Assembly (NCBI GenBank): GCA_022448485.1 | Contig: JAKUUI010000014.1 | Span: 1-43,465 of the forward strand | Length of the DNA: 43,465 nucleotides | Direction of reading: 5' to 3' | Source of the DNA: SAR324 cluster bacterium | Lineage (GTDB): Bacteria; SAR324; NAC60-12 | Shown: in pieces, positions 8,879 through 17,152 of the stretch | Position numbering within the stretch: the first letter of the stretch is position 1 | How the letters are laid out: each line of letters begins with the position of its first letter | The notes under the pieces: model-generated | Told to the model about the DNA's origin: nothing | Database searches by the model: none | What the model saw: the letters and a program-made list of their open reading frames with translations, nothing else | Program-made: the position numbers and the translations under genes

Positions 8879-10375
8879 ATGGTCAACCAACCAGTTTTAA
8901 TTGTCGATGATGAAGTTGAAATGCGCATCGCCATGTCAGAGACACTGAAGCACTGTGGATACCCGGTAGAAATATCGCATAACGCCATAGACGCATTCAA
9001 AAAATTCAAGCAAAACAATTATTCCCTGGTCATTACAGACATGACCATGCCCAAACGCAGCGGGCTGGAACTACTTAAAGACATAAAAAGCATTTCTCCT
9101 GCAAAGCCGGTGATTATGGCTACCGCATACGGAACTATAGAAACTGCCGTTGAAGCAATGAAGCACGGTGCTTTCGATTACATCCGCAAACCAATTAATT
9201 TTGATTCATTCCAGTTTATTGTCCAGCAAGCTTTGAACTATAAGGGCACTGCTGGGAATGTTGATCCAGATGCTGAAAGTAAGCCTTCAAAGTCAAAACC
9301 AGTAAATCTGACCAAGGAAATAGTCACCCAGAACCAGTCAATGCTGTCCTTGCTTGACGTTGCCCGAAACATCGCAAAAAGTAAATCAACTATAATGATT
9401 CAGAGTGAAAGCGGAACGGGTAAGGAGCTCATGGCATATTTTATACATGAAAATTCTGATAGAGCGAAAAGGCCTTTTGTTGCAATCAACTGTGCCGCAC
9501 TTCCGGACACATTACTTGAAAGTGAGCTTTTCGGGCATGCGAAAGGTGCCTTTACAGGAGCCACACAAGATTATCGTGGCAAGTTTGAGCAGGCACATTC
9601 AGGCACAATACTTTTAGATGAGATCAGTGAAATGGCCTTGCCGCTTCAAGCAAAACTTCTGCGTGTGTTGCAAGAATATCAAATCGACAAAGTCGGAGGA
9701 AAAGATCCTATTCCCGTGGATGTAAGAGTGATCGCGACCACCAACCAGAATTTGATGGAAATGGTCGATTCAGGAAAATTCCGCGAAGATCTATATTTTC
9801 GTTTAAACGTGATTCCTCTAGCACTTCCTCCTTTACGTGATCGGATGGATGATGTTCCAGTACTTGTGACATATTTTGTAAAAAAGCATTCTCAGATGAA
9901 CAAACGTAATTGTCCTGCAGTCAGCCGTGAAACCTTAAACATTCTGACAAATTACCATTGGCGGGGCAATGTACGAGAGCTAGAAAATGTAATGGAACGC
10001 GCTTTGCTGCTCTGCAATGGAGAGGAAATCCAGCCAACTCATTTACTCATGTCTTCTCAACTTGGTGAGAGCTCGATAAATGAAGATTTAGCGGCAATAG
10101 CGACTAGCACTCCAAAATCTCCAGCATCTGCTTCCTCCAGTGCATCTCCCGTTCTTGCGAAACCCCAAAACTTTCCAGACTCAGGTTTAGGAATTGAAGT
10201 GGGAATGTCGATGAGAGAAGCCGAAAAGCGTTTTATTTTCAAAACTCTCCATGAGGCTAAAGGTAACAGGACTCATGCTGCAAAAATTTTAGGTATTAGT
10301 ATCCGAACTCTGCGAAATAAGCTCAATGAATATCGGGCAGAAGGGGCAGATTTCGAGCTCGAACCAGAAGACTGA
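8879..10375 (+). CDS. NtrC-family sigma-54-dependent response regulator
   Basis: This is a 498-aa cytoplasmic transcription activator. Residues 1-120 are a receiver domain with acidic pocket D10-D11, phospho-acceptor D54 (VITDMTMP) and switch Lys K104. Residues about 145-385 are the AAA+ sigma-54 interaction domain: Walker A SESGTGKE (176-183), the GAFTGA loop (223-228) that contacts sigma-54, and Walker B TILLDE (243-248). A Ser/Pro/Ala linker (about 410-440) leads to a Fis-type helix-turn-helix, RTHAAKILGISIRTLRNKL. That HTH resembles FlbD/FleR-like flagellar regulators, but no flagellar gene or cognate kinase is near, so the regulon is unknown. AAAGGGA precedes the ATG. The 3' end overlaps the longest rsgA frame by 50 bp. 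Confidence 0.93.
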   Translation: MVNQPVLIVDDEVEMRIAMSETLKHCGYPVEISHNAIDAFKKFKQNNYSLVITDMTMPKRSGLELLKDIKSISPAKPVIMATAYGTIETAVEAMKHGAFDYIRKPINFDSFQFIVQQALNYKGTAGNVDPDAESKPSKSKPVNLTKEIVTQNQSMLSLLDVARNIAKSKSTIMIQSESGTGKELMAYFIHENSDRAKRPFVAINCAALPDTLLESELFGHAKGAFTGATQDYRGKFEQAHSGTILLDEISEMALPLQAKLLRVLQEYQIDKVGGKDPIPVDVRVIATTNQNLMEMVDSGKFREDLYFRLNVIPLALPPLRDRMDDVPVLVTYFVKKHSQMNKRNCPAVSRETLNILTNYHWRGNVRELENVMERALLLCNGEEIQPTHLLMSSQLGESSINEDLAAIATSTPKSPASASSSASPVLAKPQNFPDSGLGIEVGMSMREAEKRFIFKTLHEAKGNRTHAAKILGISIRTLRNKLNEYRAEGADFELEPED

Positions 10376-11294
10376 CCTACCCACTTTTCGGAGACAGTTG
10401 CCGCAAACAGGAATCGTCGTTAGACGTACCAAAAGTTTTTACTACGTGGATGTTGGAGATGTAGAACCTCGTCTGTGCCGCATCCGTGGAAACTTGTTTC
10501 AAGGAAACTCTCACAAATATAAAATCGCTGTTGGAGATGAAGTAGAAATCGATCTGACTGCTGCTGAAGATGCGGGGTGGATTCTCCGGATGCTTCCCCG
10601 ACGCACCCAGCTTTCGCGTCGCCCCAGTATAGGGGTTCCGGAACAGGTTTTAGTCAGCAATGCAGATACACTTCTGGTGGTCGCCTCGCTGCGCAGTCCA
10701 CCGTTTAGAGGAGGATTGGTGGACCGCTTGTTAGTGGCAAGTTCGTGCGGTGGACTCGAACCTGTGCTCATCCTCAGCAAGGCTGATTTGGCAACTTCAG
10801 ATGAAATCACTCCAATCAACAGTCTTTACTCTTCCCTTGGCTACACCGTTTTAGTCACAAGTGTTCCGGAATCTAGAGGACTCGAGTTTTTGCGTGTTTT
10901 ACTACAGAACCAAACGTCCGTTCTTTCCGGGCATTCCGGTGTTGGAAAATCATCACTAATAAAGGGGCTTTTCCCTGATTGGGGAATCCGCATCGGTCGT
11001 GTAAGCGGCAAATCAGGTAAAGGCCGTCACACTACCAGAATGACAGAAATGTTTCGTCTTCCGGTAGGAGGATTCATCGTGGATACTCCCGGAATTCGCG
11101 AACTGGAACCACTAGTGACACCGGAAGATCTGGATTCACATTTTGTAGAATTCATTCCGTATTTAGGACAATGCAGATTCAAAAGCTGCGCACATCTTCA
11201 TGAACCTCAGTGCGCAATTAAAGAAGCCGTAGCTTCCAAAAAAATTTCAGAGCAGCGCTACAAAAGTTACTGTACGCTTTATAAATCTCTTTAA
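10326..11294 (+). CDS. rsgA: Small-subunit ribosome biogenesis GTPase RsgA
   Basis: This circularly permuted GTPase (322 aa in the longest frame) helps mature the 30S subunit. An N-terminal OB fold (GIVVRRTKSFYYVDVGD) is followed by G4 LSKAD (150-154), G1 GHSGVGKSS (202-210), G2 around RHTT (234-237) and G3 DTPG (253-256). The C-terminal zinc knuckle has C283, C288, H290 and C296. This G4-G1-G2-G3 order is diagnostic. The ATG at 10326 overlaps the upstream gene by 50 bp; an in-frame TTG at codon 25 (10398-10400) would avoid the overlap, so the start is uncertain. The stop codon shares the TTAA at 11291-11294 with the stop of the convergent gene. Confidence 0.94.
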   Translation: MNIGQKGQISSSNQKTDLPTFRRQLPQTGIVVRRTKSFYYVDVGDVEPRLCRIRGNLFQGNSHKYKIAVGDEVEIDLTAAEDAGWILRMLPRRTQLSRRPSIGVPEQVLVSNADTLLVVASLRSPPFRGGLVDRLLVASSCGGLEPVLILSKADLATSDEITPINSLYSSLGYTVLVTSVPESRGLEFLRVLLQNQTSVLSGHSGVGKSSLIKGLFPDWGIRIGRVSGKSGKGRHTTRMTEMFRLPVGGFIVDTPGIRELEPLVTPEDLDSHFVEFIPYLGQCRFKSCAHLHEPQCAIKEAVASKKISEQRYKSYCTLYKSL

Positions 11295-12352
11295 GCAGAA
11301 CCATTTGAATCGTGGGAGCTTTCCTTCAAATTCTCTCTGATTAGTGCGAACTGTTCTTTGGCCGAAAGAGATGTTTTTGAGGAACGGGAGGTCAATTGAG
11401 CACTTTTCATTTTTGTAGCAGAAGAAGGTTTTTCCGACTGAAGATCACCTAGCACAACAGATCGCAAACGAATTTGTTCTAAACCCAACTCCTGCTTGGG
11501 AACGAAGGCAATTTTCTGTAAAACTTCCTGTAACTCAGAGCGCTTTTTGTACAAATGCCGGACTAGCCAATCTGCTCCCGGTGTGCGTTTCAAAAACGCT
11601 AAACCTTCATCAGTTGCAACATAAAGCACTAAAACCGCGTGTCCTCGCGAAACACGATGGAGGAACGCCGGCATACAGCGTTGATGAACTTCCTGTGGAG
11701 TGACAAGATGCCAGTCTTTAGCAAGTAATGCAACTTGACGCTGATCATATTGCGCCTGTCCCAAATCACCAACATGACAACTAATATCGTCCAATTTTAA
11801 TTCCGGCAGTAATCTATCAAAGAGGCGGAGATAGGCCTCAGTTTCAAAGCGAAGCGCCTGGGCGATGCTTCCGTCGTAAACAGTTAAGTGCAAAATTGTC
11901 TGCTGAGGTTTGAACCGAACTTTGTGTTTCAACAATTCCATTTCTTCAGAAGACAATGAGCGTTTCAACTTTTTTTGCAATTTCCCGTTAAATTGTTCTG
12001 AGCGTTTAAAGGTCTCTCCGTTTAATTTTTCCACTGCCTGCATAATTTCCGAAGAAACACTTGATCTAACTAACTCTTTAATAAAATCATCATTGACCGA
12101 GAATTGGCGAAGGACTGAGATGTTGCGAGGATACGCATTTCTAGCCAGAAAACTATCTATCTTGTCGTGCCAGAGCTTGCGTAGTTTAACTAAGTAAAGC
12201 AAATGCTGCTGACCAGATGCCTCAAAAATTGCGCGCAAAATATTCAAAGCATTTCCGTAGGGCATGTTTCCAGATGAGCTTTGATAATGAATTGAATGAA
12301 GAAATTGCGTTACCAAATTGCGTTCTTTATTTTGTTGAGGTAGACTGGGCAT
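11291..12352 (-). CDS. DUF721/DciA-like protein with insertion
   Basis: This is a 353-aa soluble protein. Residues about 25-80 (ALNILRAIFEASGQQHL, LVKLRKLWHDKIDSFLA) and about 150-200 (TILHLTVYDGSIAQALRF, LDDISCHVGDL) resemble the two halves of the DUF721/DciA fold. In that fold a helix with a conserved Trp is followed by strands, 'L.V.V...A..LR' and an 'I...VG' ending. DciA proteins load the replicative DnaB helicase in bacteria lacking DnaC. Here an insert of roughly 60 residues, rich in Lys/Glu, separates the halves, and about 150 unassigned residues follow, ending in a Ser/Lys-rich tail. The family call is by pattern only. It is convergent with rsgA, sharing stop-codon bases, and divergent from yqgE by 33 bp. 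Confidence 0.45.
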   Translation of the reverse strand: MPSLPQQNKERNLVTQFLHSIHYQSSSGNMPYGNALNILRAIFEASGQQHLLYLVKLRKLWHDKIDSFLARNAYPRNISVLRQFSVNDDFIKELVRSSVSSEIMQAVEKLNGETFKRSEQFNGKLQKKLKRSLSSEEMELLKHKVRFKPQQTILHLTVYDGSIAQALRFETEAYLRLFDRLLPELKLDDISCHVGDLGQAQYDQRQVALLAKDWHLVTPQEVHQRCMPAFLHRVSRGHAVLVLYVATDEGLAFLKRTPGADWLVRHLYKKRSELQEVLQKIAFVPKQELGLEQIRLRSVVLGDLQSEKPSSATKMKSAQLTSRSSKTSLSAKEQFALIRENLKESSHDSNGSA

Positions 12353-12385
12353 AGATTACATTTTTTCCTGCTACAATAATTCATT

Positions 12386-12937
12386 ATGTTGAACAGCGAA
12401 GTACCAGGCATCCTGGTTGCCATGCCTGCACTTAAAGATACATATTTTAACAAATCGGTTATTCTTTTATGCAGATATGACGAAGAAGGTGCATTTGGAC
12501 TCGTCATGAATCACCCCTCCTTAACACAAGTTAAGGAGGTGCTCTCCGAAGAAATGCAAGAGAATACTGCTTTCAATATCCCTTTGCTGGTCGGAGGTCC
12601 TGTACAACCTGAATCTTTTTGGGCCGTTCACAGTTCCGATTTTTCAGTAGAAGAGACTACTATTCTTTCACCAAAAATCAACCTAAGTTCCGCACAAGAT
12701 GTTCTGTATACGCTTGCAAATGGACAAGCTGTAAAATCCTATCACTTTGGCAGCGGCTATGCTGGCTGGGGAGCAGGTCAACTCGATCGGGAAATCCAGG
12801 AGGAATCCTGGTGGCTTGGACCATTAGATGAATCTTTACTGCTGGATTTGGATTATGAGCTACGCTGGGAAACAACAATGAACAATCTTGGTTTTGACCC
12901 ACTAACCACAGCTTTTTCACAAACAGGGATGGTCTAA
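12386..12937 (+). CDS. yqgE: YqgE/AlgH family protein (UPF0301)
   Basis: This 183-aa protein begins with PGILVAMPALKDTYFNKSVI and continues with GAFGLVMNHP, LVGGPVQPE, and SGYAGWGAGQLDREIQEESWW, the landmarks of YqgE/AlgH. The family is widespread in proteobacteria. It was linked to alginate regulation in Pseudomonas, but its biochemical role is unknown. Length is typical (about 185 aa). It is transcribed divergently from the DciA-like gene and ends 7 bp from the stop of convergent aroB. Confidence 0.93.
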   Translation: MLNSEVPGILVAMPALKDTYFNKSVILLCRYDEEGAFGLVMNHPSLTQVKEVLSEEMQENTAFNIPLLVGGPVQPESFWAVHSSDFSVEETTILSPKINLSSAQDVLYTLANGQAVKSYHFGSGYAGWGAGQLDREIQEESWWLGPLDESLLLDLDYELRWETTMNNLGFDPLTTAFSQTGMV

Positions 12938-12944
12938 ATATTTT

Positions 12945-14051
12945 TCATCTCAATTCCACAAACTCTGGATACAATGCTGTGAATTGATTGAACTCATCCC
13001 ACAACTTCTCCACCGACGTATCTTGCTGAATAAAACTTTCCCCCAATTTTTTTAGCATAATAAAATTAACCGCCTGCTTTTGTGCTTTTTTGTCATGCAA
13101 AATCAAATCACGAAATAGTTCCAGATCCAGAGAGTGGAGTATAACCGGAGCTAAAATTTGCCTTAAATAGCCACAGATACGTTTCCAATCTTTTTCTGAA
13201 AGTTCATTCCAGCGCCAGGAAACAAATGCAGCAAAGCACATTCCTGCACCAACAGCTTCTCCGTGGAGGTATGTGCCATAACCAGCATGGGTTTCAATCA
13301 AATGCCCTAAAGTGTGTCCAAAATTGAGTATTGCACGCACCCCTGTTTCAGTCTCATCTTGTTCAACCACTCGACCTTTTATGGCACATGAACGAAAAAT
13401 TGCTTCCTCCAAAAATTCAAAATCAAGCGGTTTCAGTGTGTGCCCCTGAATAAATTCAAATAAGTTTGCATCACGAATGAAACCATGTTTGAGCAACTCT
13501 AAATAGCCCGCCTTCAGTTCGCGGAAGGGTAATGTTTTCAAAAAAGATAGTTCAATGCAAACGTACTCCGGTTGTTTAAAGGAACCAATTGTATTTTTAC
13601 CTAAAGGATGATTTACTGCAGTTTTCCCACCGACGCTGCTGTCAACGTGTGCCAACAAAGTTGTGGGAACTTGAATAAACGGAATGCCGCGCATAAAAGT
13701 TGCTGCGGCAAAACCTGCCATGTCGCCAATTACTCCACCTCCAAAAGCTACCAGCATGGTTTTGCGGTTTGCACTTACCTTCATCAAAAAATCAAAAATT
13801 TTTGAAAACGTATCCAGGTTTTTGTACGCCTCGCCATCAGGCAGAACGCAAGTTGTTACTCTTACGCCAGACTCTTGTAAAACCTTGGAAATACAGTTCG
13901 GATACAAGTCTTGCAGAACAGTATTCGTAACCACAACCACATGATCAGTACCACTGAGCAGCACCGGTTCGAGCAGTTGCTCATCCAGAATATTGAGACC
14001 AATATCAATCTTGTATTCTCGTCCTGGCAAATTAATTTGAAGAGTATTCAT
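12945..14051 (-). CDS. aroB: 3-dehydroquinate synthase
   Basis: This 368-aa enzyme converts DAHP to 3-dehydroquinate, step 2 of the shikimate pathway, using NAD and a divalent metal. The NAD-binding GGGVIGDMAGFAAATFMRG and the substrate loop VPTTLLAHVDSSVGGKTAVN are intact. The metal-site motifs NFGHTLGH and LHGEAVGAG are also present. Length is normal for AroB. It is the last gene of a long minus-strand block and starts 13 bp after cobU. No other shikimate gene is adjacent. Confidence 0.97.
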   Translation of the reverse strand: MNTLQINLPGREYKIDIGLNILDEQLLEPVLLSGTDHVVVVTNTVLQDLYPNCISKVLQESGVRVTTCVLPDGEAYKNLDTFSKIFDFLMKVSANRKTMLVAFGGGVIGDMAGFAAATFMRGIPFIQVPTTLLAHVDSSVGGKTAVNHPLGKNTIGSFKQPEYVCIELSFLKTLPFRELKAGYLELLKHGFIRDANLFEFIQGHTLKPLDFEFLEEAIFRSCAIKGRVVEQDETETGVRAILNFGHTLGHLIETHAGYGTYLHGEAVGAGMCFAAFVSWRWNELSEKDWKRICGYLRQILAPVILHSLDLELFRDLILHDKKAQKQAVNFIMLKKLGESFIQQDTSVEKLWDEFNQFTALYPEFVELR

Positions 14052-14064
14052 TGAGTTTTTCTAA

Positions 14065-14562
14065 TTATTTTATCTGTACCAATATTCCCGCTGCACACAA
14101 GTTTACCTCATCGCAAACCTCACCAAGTTGCTGTGCAATCCTTCCGGATAAATCTGCAAATTTCCTAGCCAACGAATTATCGGGAATTATGCCCAATCCC
14201 ACTTCATTCTGTACAAAAATCACATCGCATTTCAGTAGCAGTAAATTTTCGATTTCAGTAATAATTTTTTTTTCTGAGAGTTGGTGATGCAGGGCATTAT
14301 TTAGCCACATCGTCAAACATTCGATAAGTACAGGACCTTCCATATTTAGCAGTGCATCAGTCAAATGTAGCGGTTCTTCAATAGTACGGAATTTTTCTCC
14401 ACGCCTACGTCGATGTTCCAAAACACGTTCCTCCATTTCCGGATCAAGCAGTTCTGTTGTTGCCAAGTAAACTGGTTTTTTCCCATTGGCCATTTCCAGA
14501 ATACGCGTTTCTGCGTGACGGGATTTCCCGCTTTTTACTCCGCCAGTAATCAGAATTTTCAT
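14065..14562 (-). CDS. cobU: Adenosylcobinamide kinase / guanylyltransferase
   Basis: This 165-aa bifunctional enzyme phosphorylates adenosylcobinamide and transfers GMP to give AdoCbi-GDP, late in nucleotide-loop assembly of vitamin B12. The P-loop GGVKSGKS is at residues 7-14, and the family C-terminal segment NEVGLGIIPDNSLARKFAD is present. The length is slightly short of the usual 170-185 aa, but motifs are complete. Its start overlaps the stop of cobD by 4 bp, so the two are translationally coupled. No cobS, cobC or cobT is in the window. Confidence 0.93.
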   Translation of the reverse strand: MKILITGGVKSGKSRHAETRILEMANGKKPVYLATTELLDPEMEERVLEHRRRRGEKFRTIEEPLHLTDALLNMEGPVLIECLTMWLNNALHHQLSEKKIITEIENLLLLKCDVIFVQNEVGLGIIPDNSLARKFADLSGRIAQQLGEVCDEVNLCAAGILVQIK

Positions 14563-15560
14563 GTGCTGAAAAATGGTTTAAATTCTGTCAGCCATAATAA
14601 AACCACAATAAGTCCTGATCCAATTAGGGTGGTAATCAAGGCCAACCGACTCGCCAGTTGTATATCCCAAGCAGTTGCGCCTTCTCTGTCTCTCTGACTA
14701 CCGAGCCAATAATTGTGGGCCAATTTGCCCTCACGCCAGATTGGTCCGCAAAGTCTGATATTCAAAGCACCTGCTGCAGTAGCCTCACACCAACCGGCAT
14801 TTAAGCTGGGCAGTTTTGCATGATCCCTCCAGCCTACTCTGAGAGCATTTCTGCCAGAATATTCAGGAAACAGTGCTGCAGTTCCAGACAACAAAAGCCA
14901 ACTGATTCTTGCAGGTATCATGCTCAGAAAATCATCTAGTTTTGCCGCGCACCAGCCAAAATTCTGATAACGCTCGTTTTGATAACCGACCATTGAATCG
15001 AGAGTGCTAATAACTTTAAAAAGCAACATTCCCTGGATGCCAAAAAAACAAAAAAAGAACAGCGGCGCAATCACACCATCATTCAAATTTTCGCTGACAC
15101 TTTCAACGGTGGCACGACCGCAAGCTGGAAAATCCATCAGCTTTGTGTCACGTCCGACAAGCATTCCTACTTGCCGTTTTGCTTCAGGTAAATTTTCTGT
15201 TTCCAGAGCTTTGGCAACGTGTTTGGCGTGTACCAGTAAATCACGCAAAGCCAGAAAACTCCACCCTAGGTACATTGACCAGAGCCAACTTAAACTCCAA
15301 TGCAAAGACTTCAAGTAACTGGATATACCCATGCTTATCACAAGTGCGCTGAATAACAAAAGCAGGACCAAAATAATGCCACCGAATTTGCCATCTAGTC
15401 CAATTGACCGAAGTCTGCTTTCATACCAAGACAACAGTATGCCGATCAGCCTCACCGGATGCAATTGATAAACAGGATCCCCAAAAAGCAAATCAAGCCA
15501 GAGGATCAAAGCCAGCATAATGGCAGGGTGTGTCACTAATTCTGCTGAATCAACGCTCAT
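14559..15560 (-). CDS. cbiB: Adenosylcobinamide-phosphate synthase
   Basis: This 333-aa integral membrane protein (CbiB/CobD) attaches the aminopropanol arm to adenosylcobyric acid. The N-terminal hydrophobic segment reads LILWLDLLFGDPVYQLHPVRLIG, the classic CbiB opening. LVGRDTKLMDFPACGRATVES and SVSENLNDGVIAPLFFF in the middle are strong family signatures. Several membrane segments follow, with a final one near the C-terminus. It overlaps cobU (downstream) and lgt (upstream) by 4 bp each. Confidence 0.95.
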   Translation of the reverse strand: MSVDSAELVTHPAIMLALILWLDLLFGDPVYQLHPVRLIGILLSWYESRLRSIGLDGKFGGIILVLLLLFSALVISMGISSYLKSLHWSLSWLWSMYLGWSFLALRDLLVHAKHVAKALETENLPEAKRQVGMLVGRDTKLMDFPACGRATVESVSENLNDGVIAPLFFFCFFGIQGMLLFKVISTLDSMVGYQNERYQNFGWCAAKLDDFLSMIPARISWLLLSGTAALFPEYSGRNALRVGWRDHAKLPSLNAGWCEATAAGALNIRLCGPIWREGKLAHNYWLGSQRDREGATAWDIQLASRLALITTLIGSGLIVVLLWLTEFKPFFST

Positions 15561-16381
15561 GCTTTTCTGCTCAGTGCTTCATCAGGAAGCCAAAGTTTTT
15601 GCTGAAATATCCAAAATAAACCTACACCGGCAAGTAAAATACTGATGGCATACGCCGCAAGAATCTTGGTATCCGCAATTACAAAGTATTGGTTGTCCAT
15701 ACGCAAAGGTGTTAAAACTGAGCGCAAAGCGGAGTATGTGATTAAATAAACCGCGCCAAGCATACCGGGGCGAAAATTTCGTGGCCGTAGTTTCCAAAGC
15801 AGTGCGAGTATCAGAAAATTCCCAAGCGATTCATAAACCATAGTCGGGTGTACAGGAGCACCATGAGCATAGTGATCAACGGCCGTTCCTGCAGGAAAAA
15901 CAATACCTGTCCAGAATTCAGTGATTGGCCCGGCGGCTTCTCCGTTGGTGAAGTTACCCCAGCGTCCCAGTGTTTGACCAAGAATCATGCAAAGAGCACC
16001 TATGTCCAGTATGGCGGCTAACGAAATTTTTTTGATTCGACAGTAGATAAAAAGAGAAATGATACCGCCGAGAATTCCCCCATGAATCGCCAATCCACCT
16101 TCCCAGATTGCAAACACTTTCCAAAATGGCTGAAACCCATAATAATTTGACCACTCGAAAACCACTTCATACATACGACCGCCAATTAGGCCTGCCAAAA
16201 AAATTAGCATTGTCATGTTCATTGCCTCATTCTCGCTAAGGTTAATACGACGCCTTTCAATTTCGGTGCGTACAATGCGTGAACCAATCAAAACTGAGAC
16301 TGCATAAAACAATCCGTAAAATCTAGGTTCCAGAGTAATGTTAAACCACGGAATTTCTATGGAAAAAATATATGGATACAT
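15557..16381 (-). CDS. lgt: Prolipoprotein diacylglyceryl transferase
   Basis: This 274-aa inner-membrane enzyme transfers diacylglycerol from phosphatidylglycerol to the lipobox cysteine, the first step of lipoprotein maturation. It has several membrane segments and the essential motifs: FYGLFYAVSV near the N-terminus, AIHGGILGG, the Lgt signature GRWGNFTNGEAAGP, and HPTMVYESLGN. I chose the ATG at 16381 (MYPYIFSIEIPWF), which leaves 20 bp after rph; a longer open frame would overlap rph. It fits with lolA further up the block and the lipoproteins in the window. The stop overlaps the cbiB start by 4 bp. Confidence 0.96.
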   Translation of the reverse strand: MYPYIFSIEIPWFNITLEPRFYGLFYAVSVLIGSRIVRTEIERRRINLSENEAMNMTMLIFLAGLIGGRMYEVVFEWSNYYGFQPFWKVFAIWEGGLAIHGGILGGIISLFIYCRIKKISLAAILDIGALCMILGQTLGRWGNFTNGEAAGPITEFWTGIVFPAGTAVDHYAHGAPVHPTMVYESLGNFLILALLWKLRPRNFRPGMLGAVYLITYSALRSVLTPLRMDNQYFVIADTKILAAYAISILLAGVGLFWIFQQKLWLPDEALSRKA

Positions 16382-16401
16382 AACATTTTTAGGAGACTGA
16401 T

Positions 16402-17148
16402 TTAACCAGCAAGCGAATTTCCAAGTACCTCTTTCTGTGCAGCAATGAGCAAGCATATTCCAAGTTCTGCCAAATCCAGCATCAAATGCATTTGTTTCCG
16501 TGAATATGTTTTTCCTTCTGCAGTTCCCTGGACTTCCACAAACTCACCGGTCTCCAGCATTACGACGTTCATATCCACTTCTGCATCCTTGTCTTCATCG
16601 TATTTCAAATCCAGCATCGGCTGCCCATTGACAATGCCCACACTGACGGCAGCAAGGTGTTCCTTAACCGGAAATGTTTTGATATCCCCTGCTTGAAATA
16701 ATTTTCGCAAAGCCAAAATCAACGCCACAAATCCGCCGGTAATGGCAGAAGTGCGAGTTCCTCCATCAGCTTGGATCACATCACAATCAATCCAGATTGT
16801 CTGTGCTCCAAGTGCAGAAAGATCAACCACTGAACGCAAGGAACGTCCAATTAAGCGCTGTATTTCCTGAGTGCGACCGTCAATTTTTCCTGTTTCTCTA
16901 CGTCTACGGCTTCCAGTGGAACCGGGAAGCATTCCATATTCAGAAGTTACCCAGCCGTGACGCGCCTTTTTGTCAGGTCCCAATAGCCAGTCTGGAACTT
17001 TTTTGTCAACTGACGCAGTACATATCACCTTTGTATTTCCGGATGAAACAAGCACTGAGCCTTCTGCATACATTGTAAAATCAGTTGTAATTTCAAGCCG
17101 GCGCACCTCGTTGTTAGCGCGTCCGTCTGTTCGTTTGTTGCTTGTCAT
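16402..17148 (-). CDS. rph: Ribonuclease PH
   Basis: This 248-aa phosphorolytic 3'-5' exoribonuclease trims tRNA 3' ends. The sequence follows the family throughout: GRANNEVRRLEI at the N-terminus, SEYGMLPGST, the Arg-rich RRRRETGKIDGRTQEIQRLIG, DCDVIQADGGTRTSAITG and the C-terminal VEVQGTAEG. I prefer the ATG at 17148 (MTSNKRTDGRANN), which matches the length of homologues. An upstream in-frame ATG at 17166 would overlap the permease gene by 14 bp. Neither has a clear ribosome-binding site. It sits between the permease fusion and lgt. Confidence 0.96.
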   Translation of the reverse strand: MTSNKRTDGRANNEVRRLEITTDFTMYAEGSVLVSSGNTKVICTASVDKKVPDWLLGPDKKARHGWVTSEYGMLPGSTGSRRRRETGKIDGRTQEIQRLIGRSLRSVVDLSALGAQTIWIDCDVIQADGGTRTSAITGGFVALILALRKLFQAGDIKTFPVKEHLAAVSVGIVNGQPMLDLKYDEDKDAEVDMNVVMLETGEFVEVQGTAEGKTYSRKQMHLMLDLAELGICLLIAAQKEVLGNSLAG

Positions 17149-17152
17149 AAAA

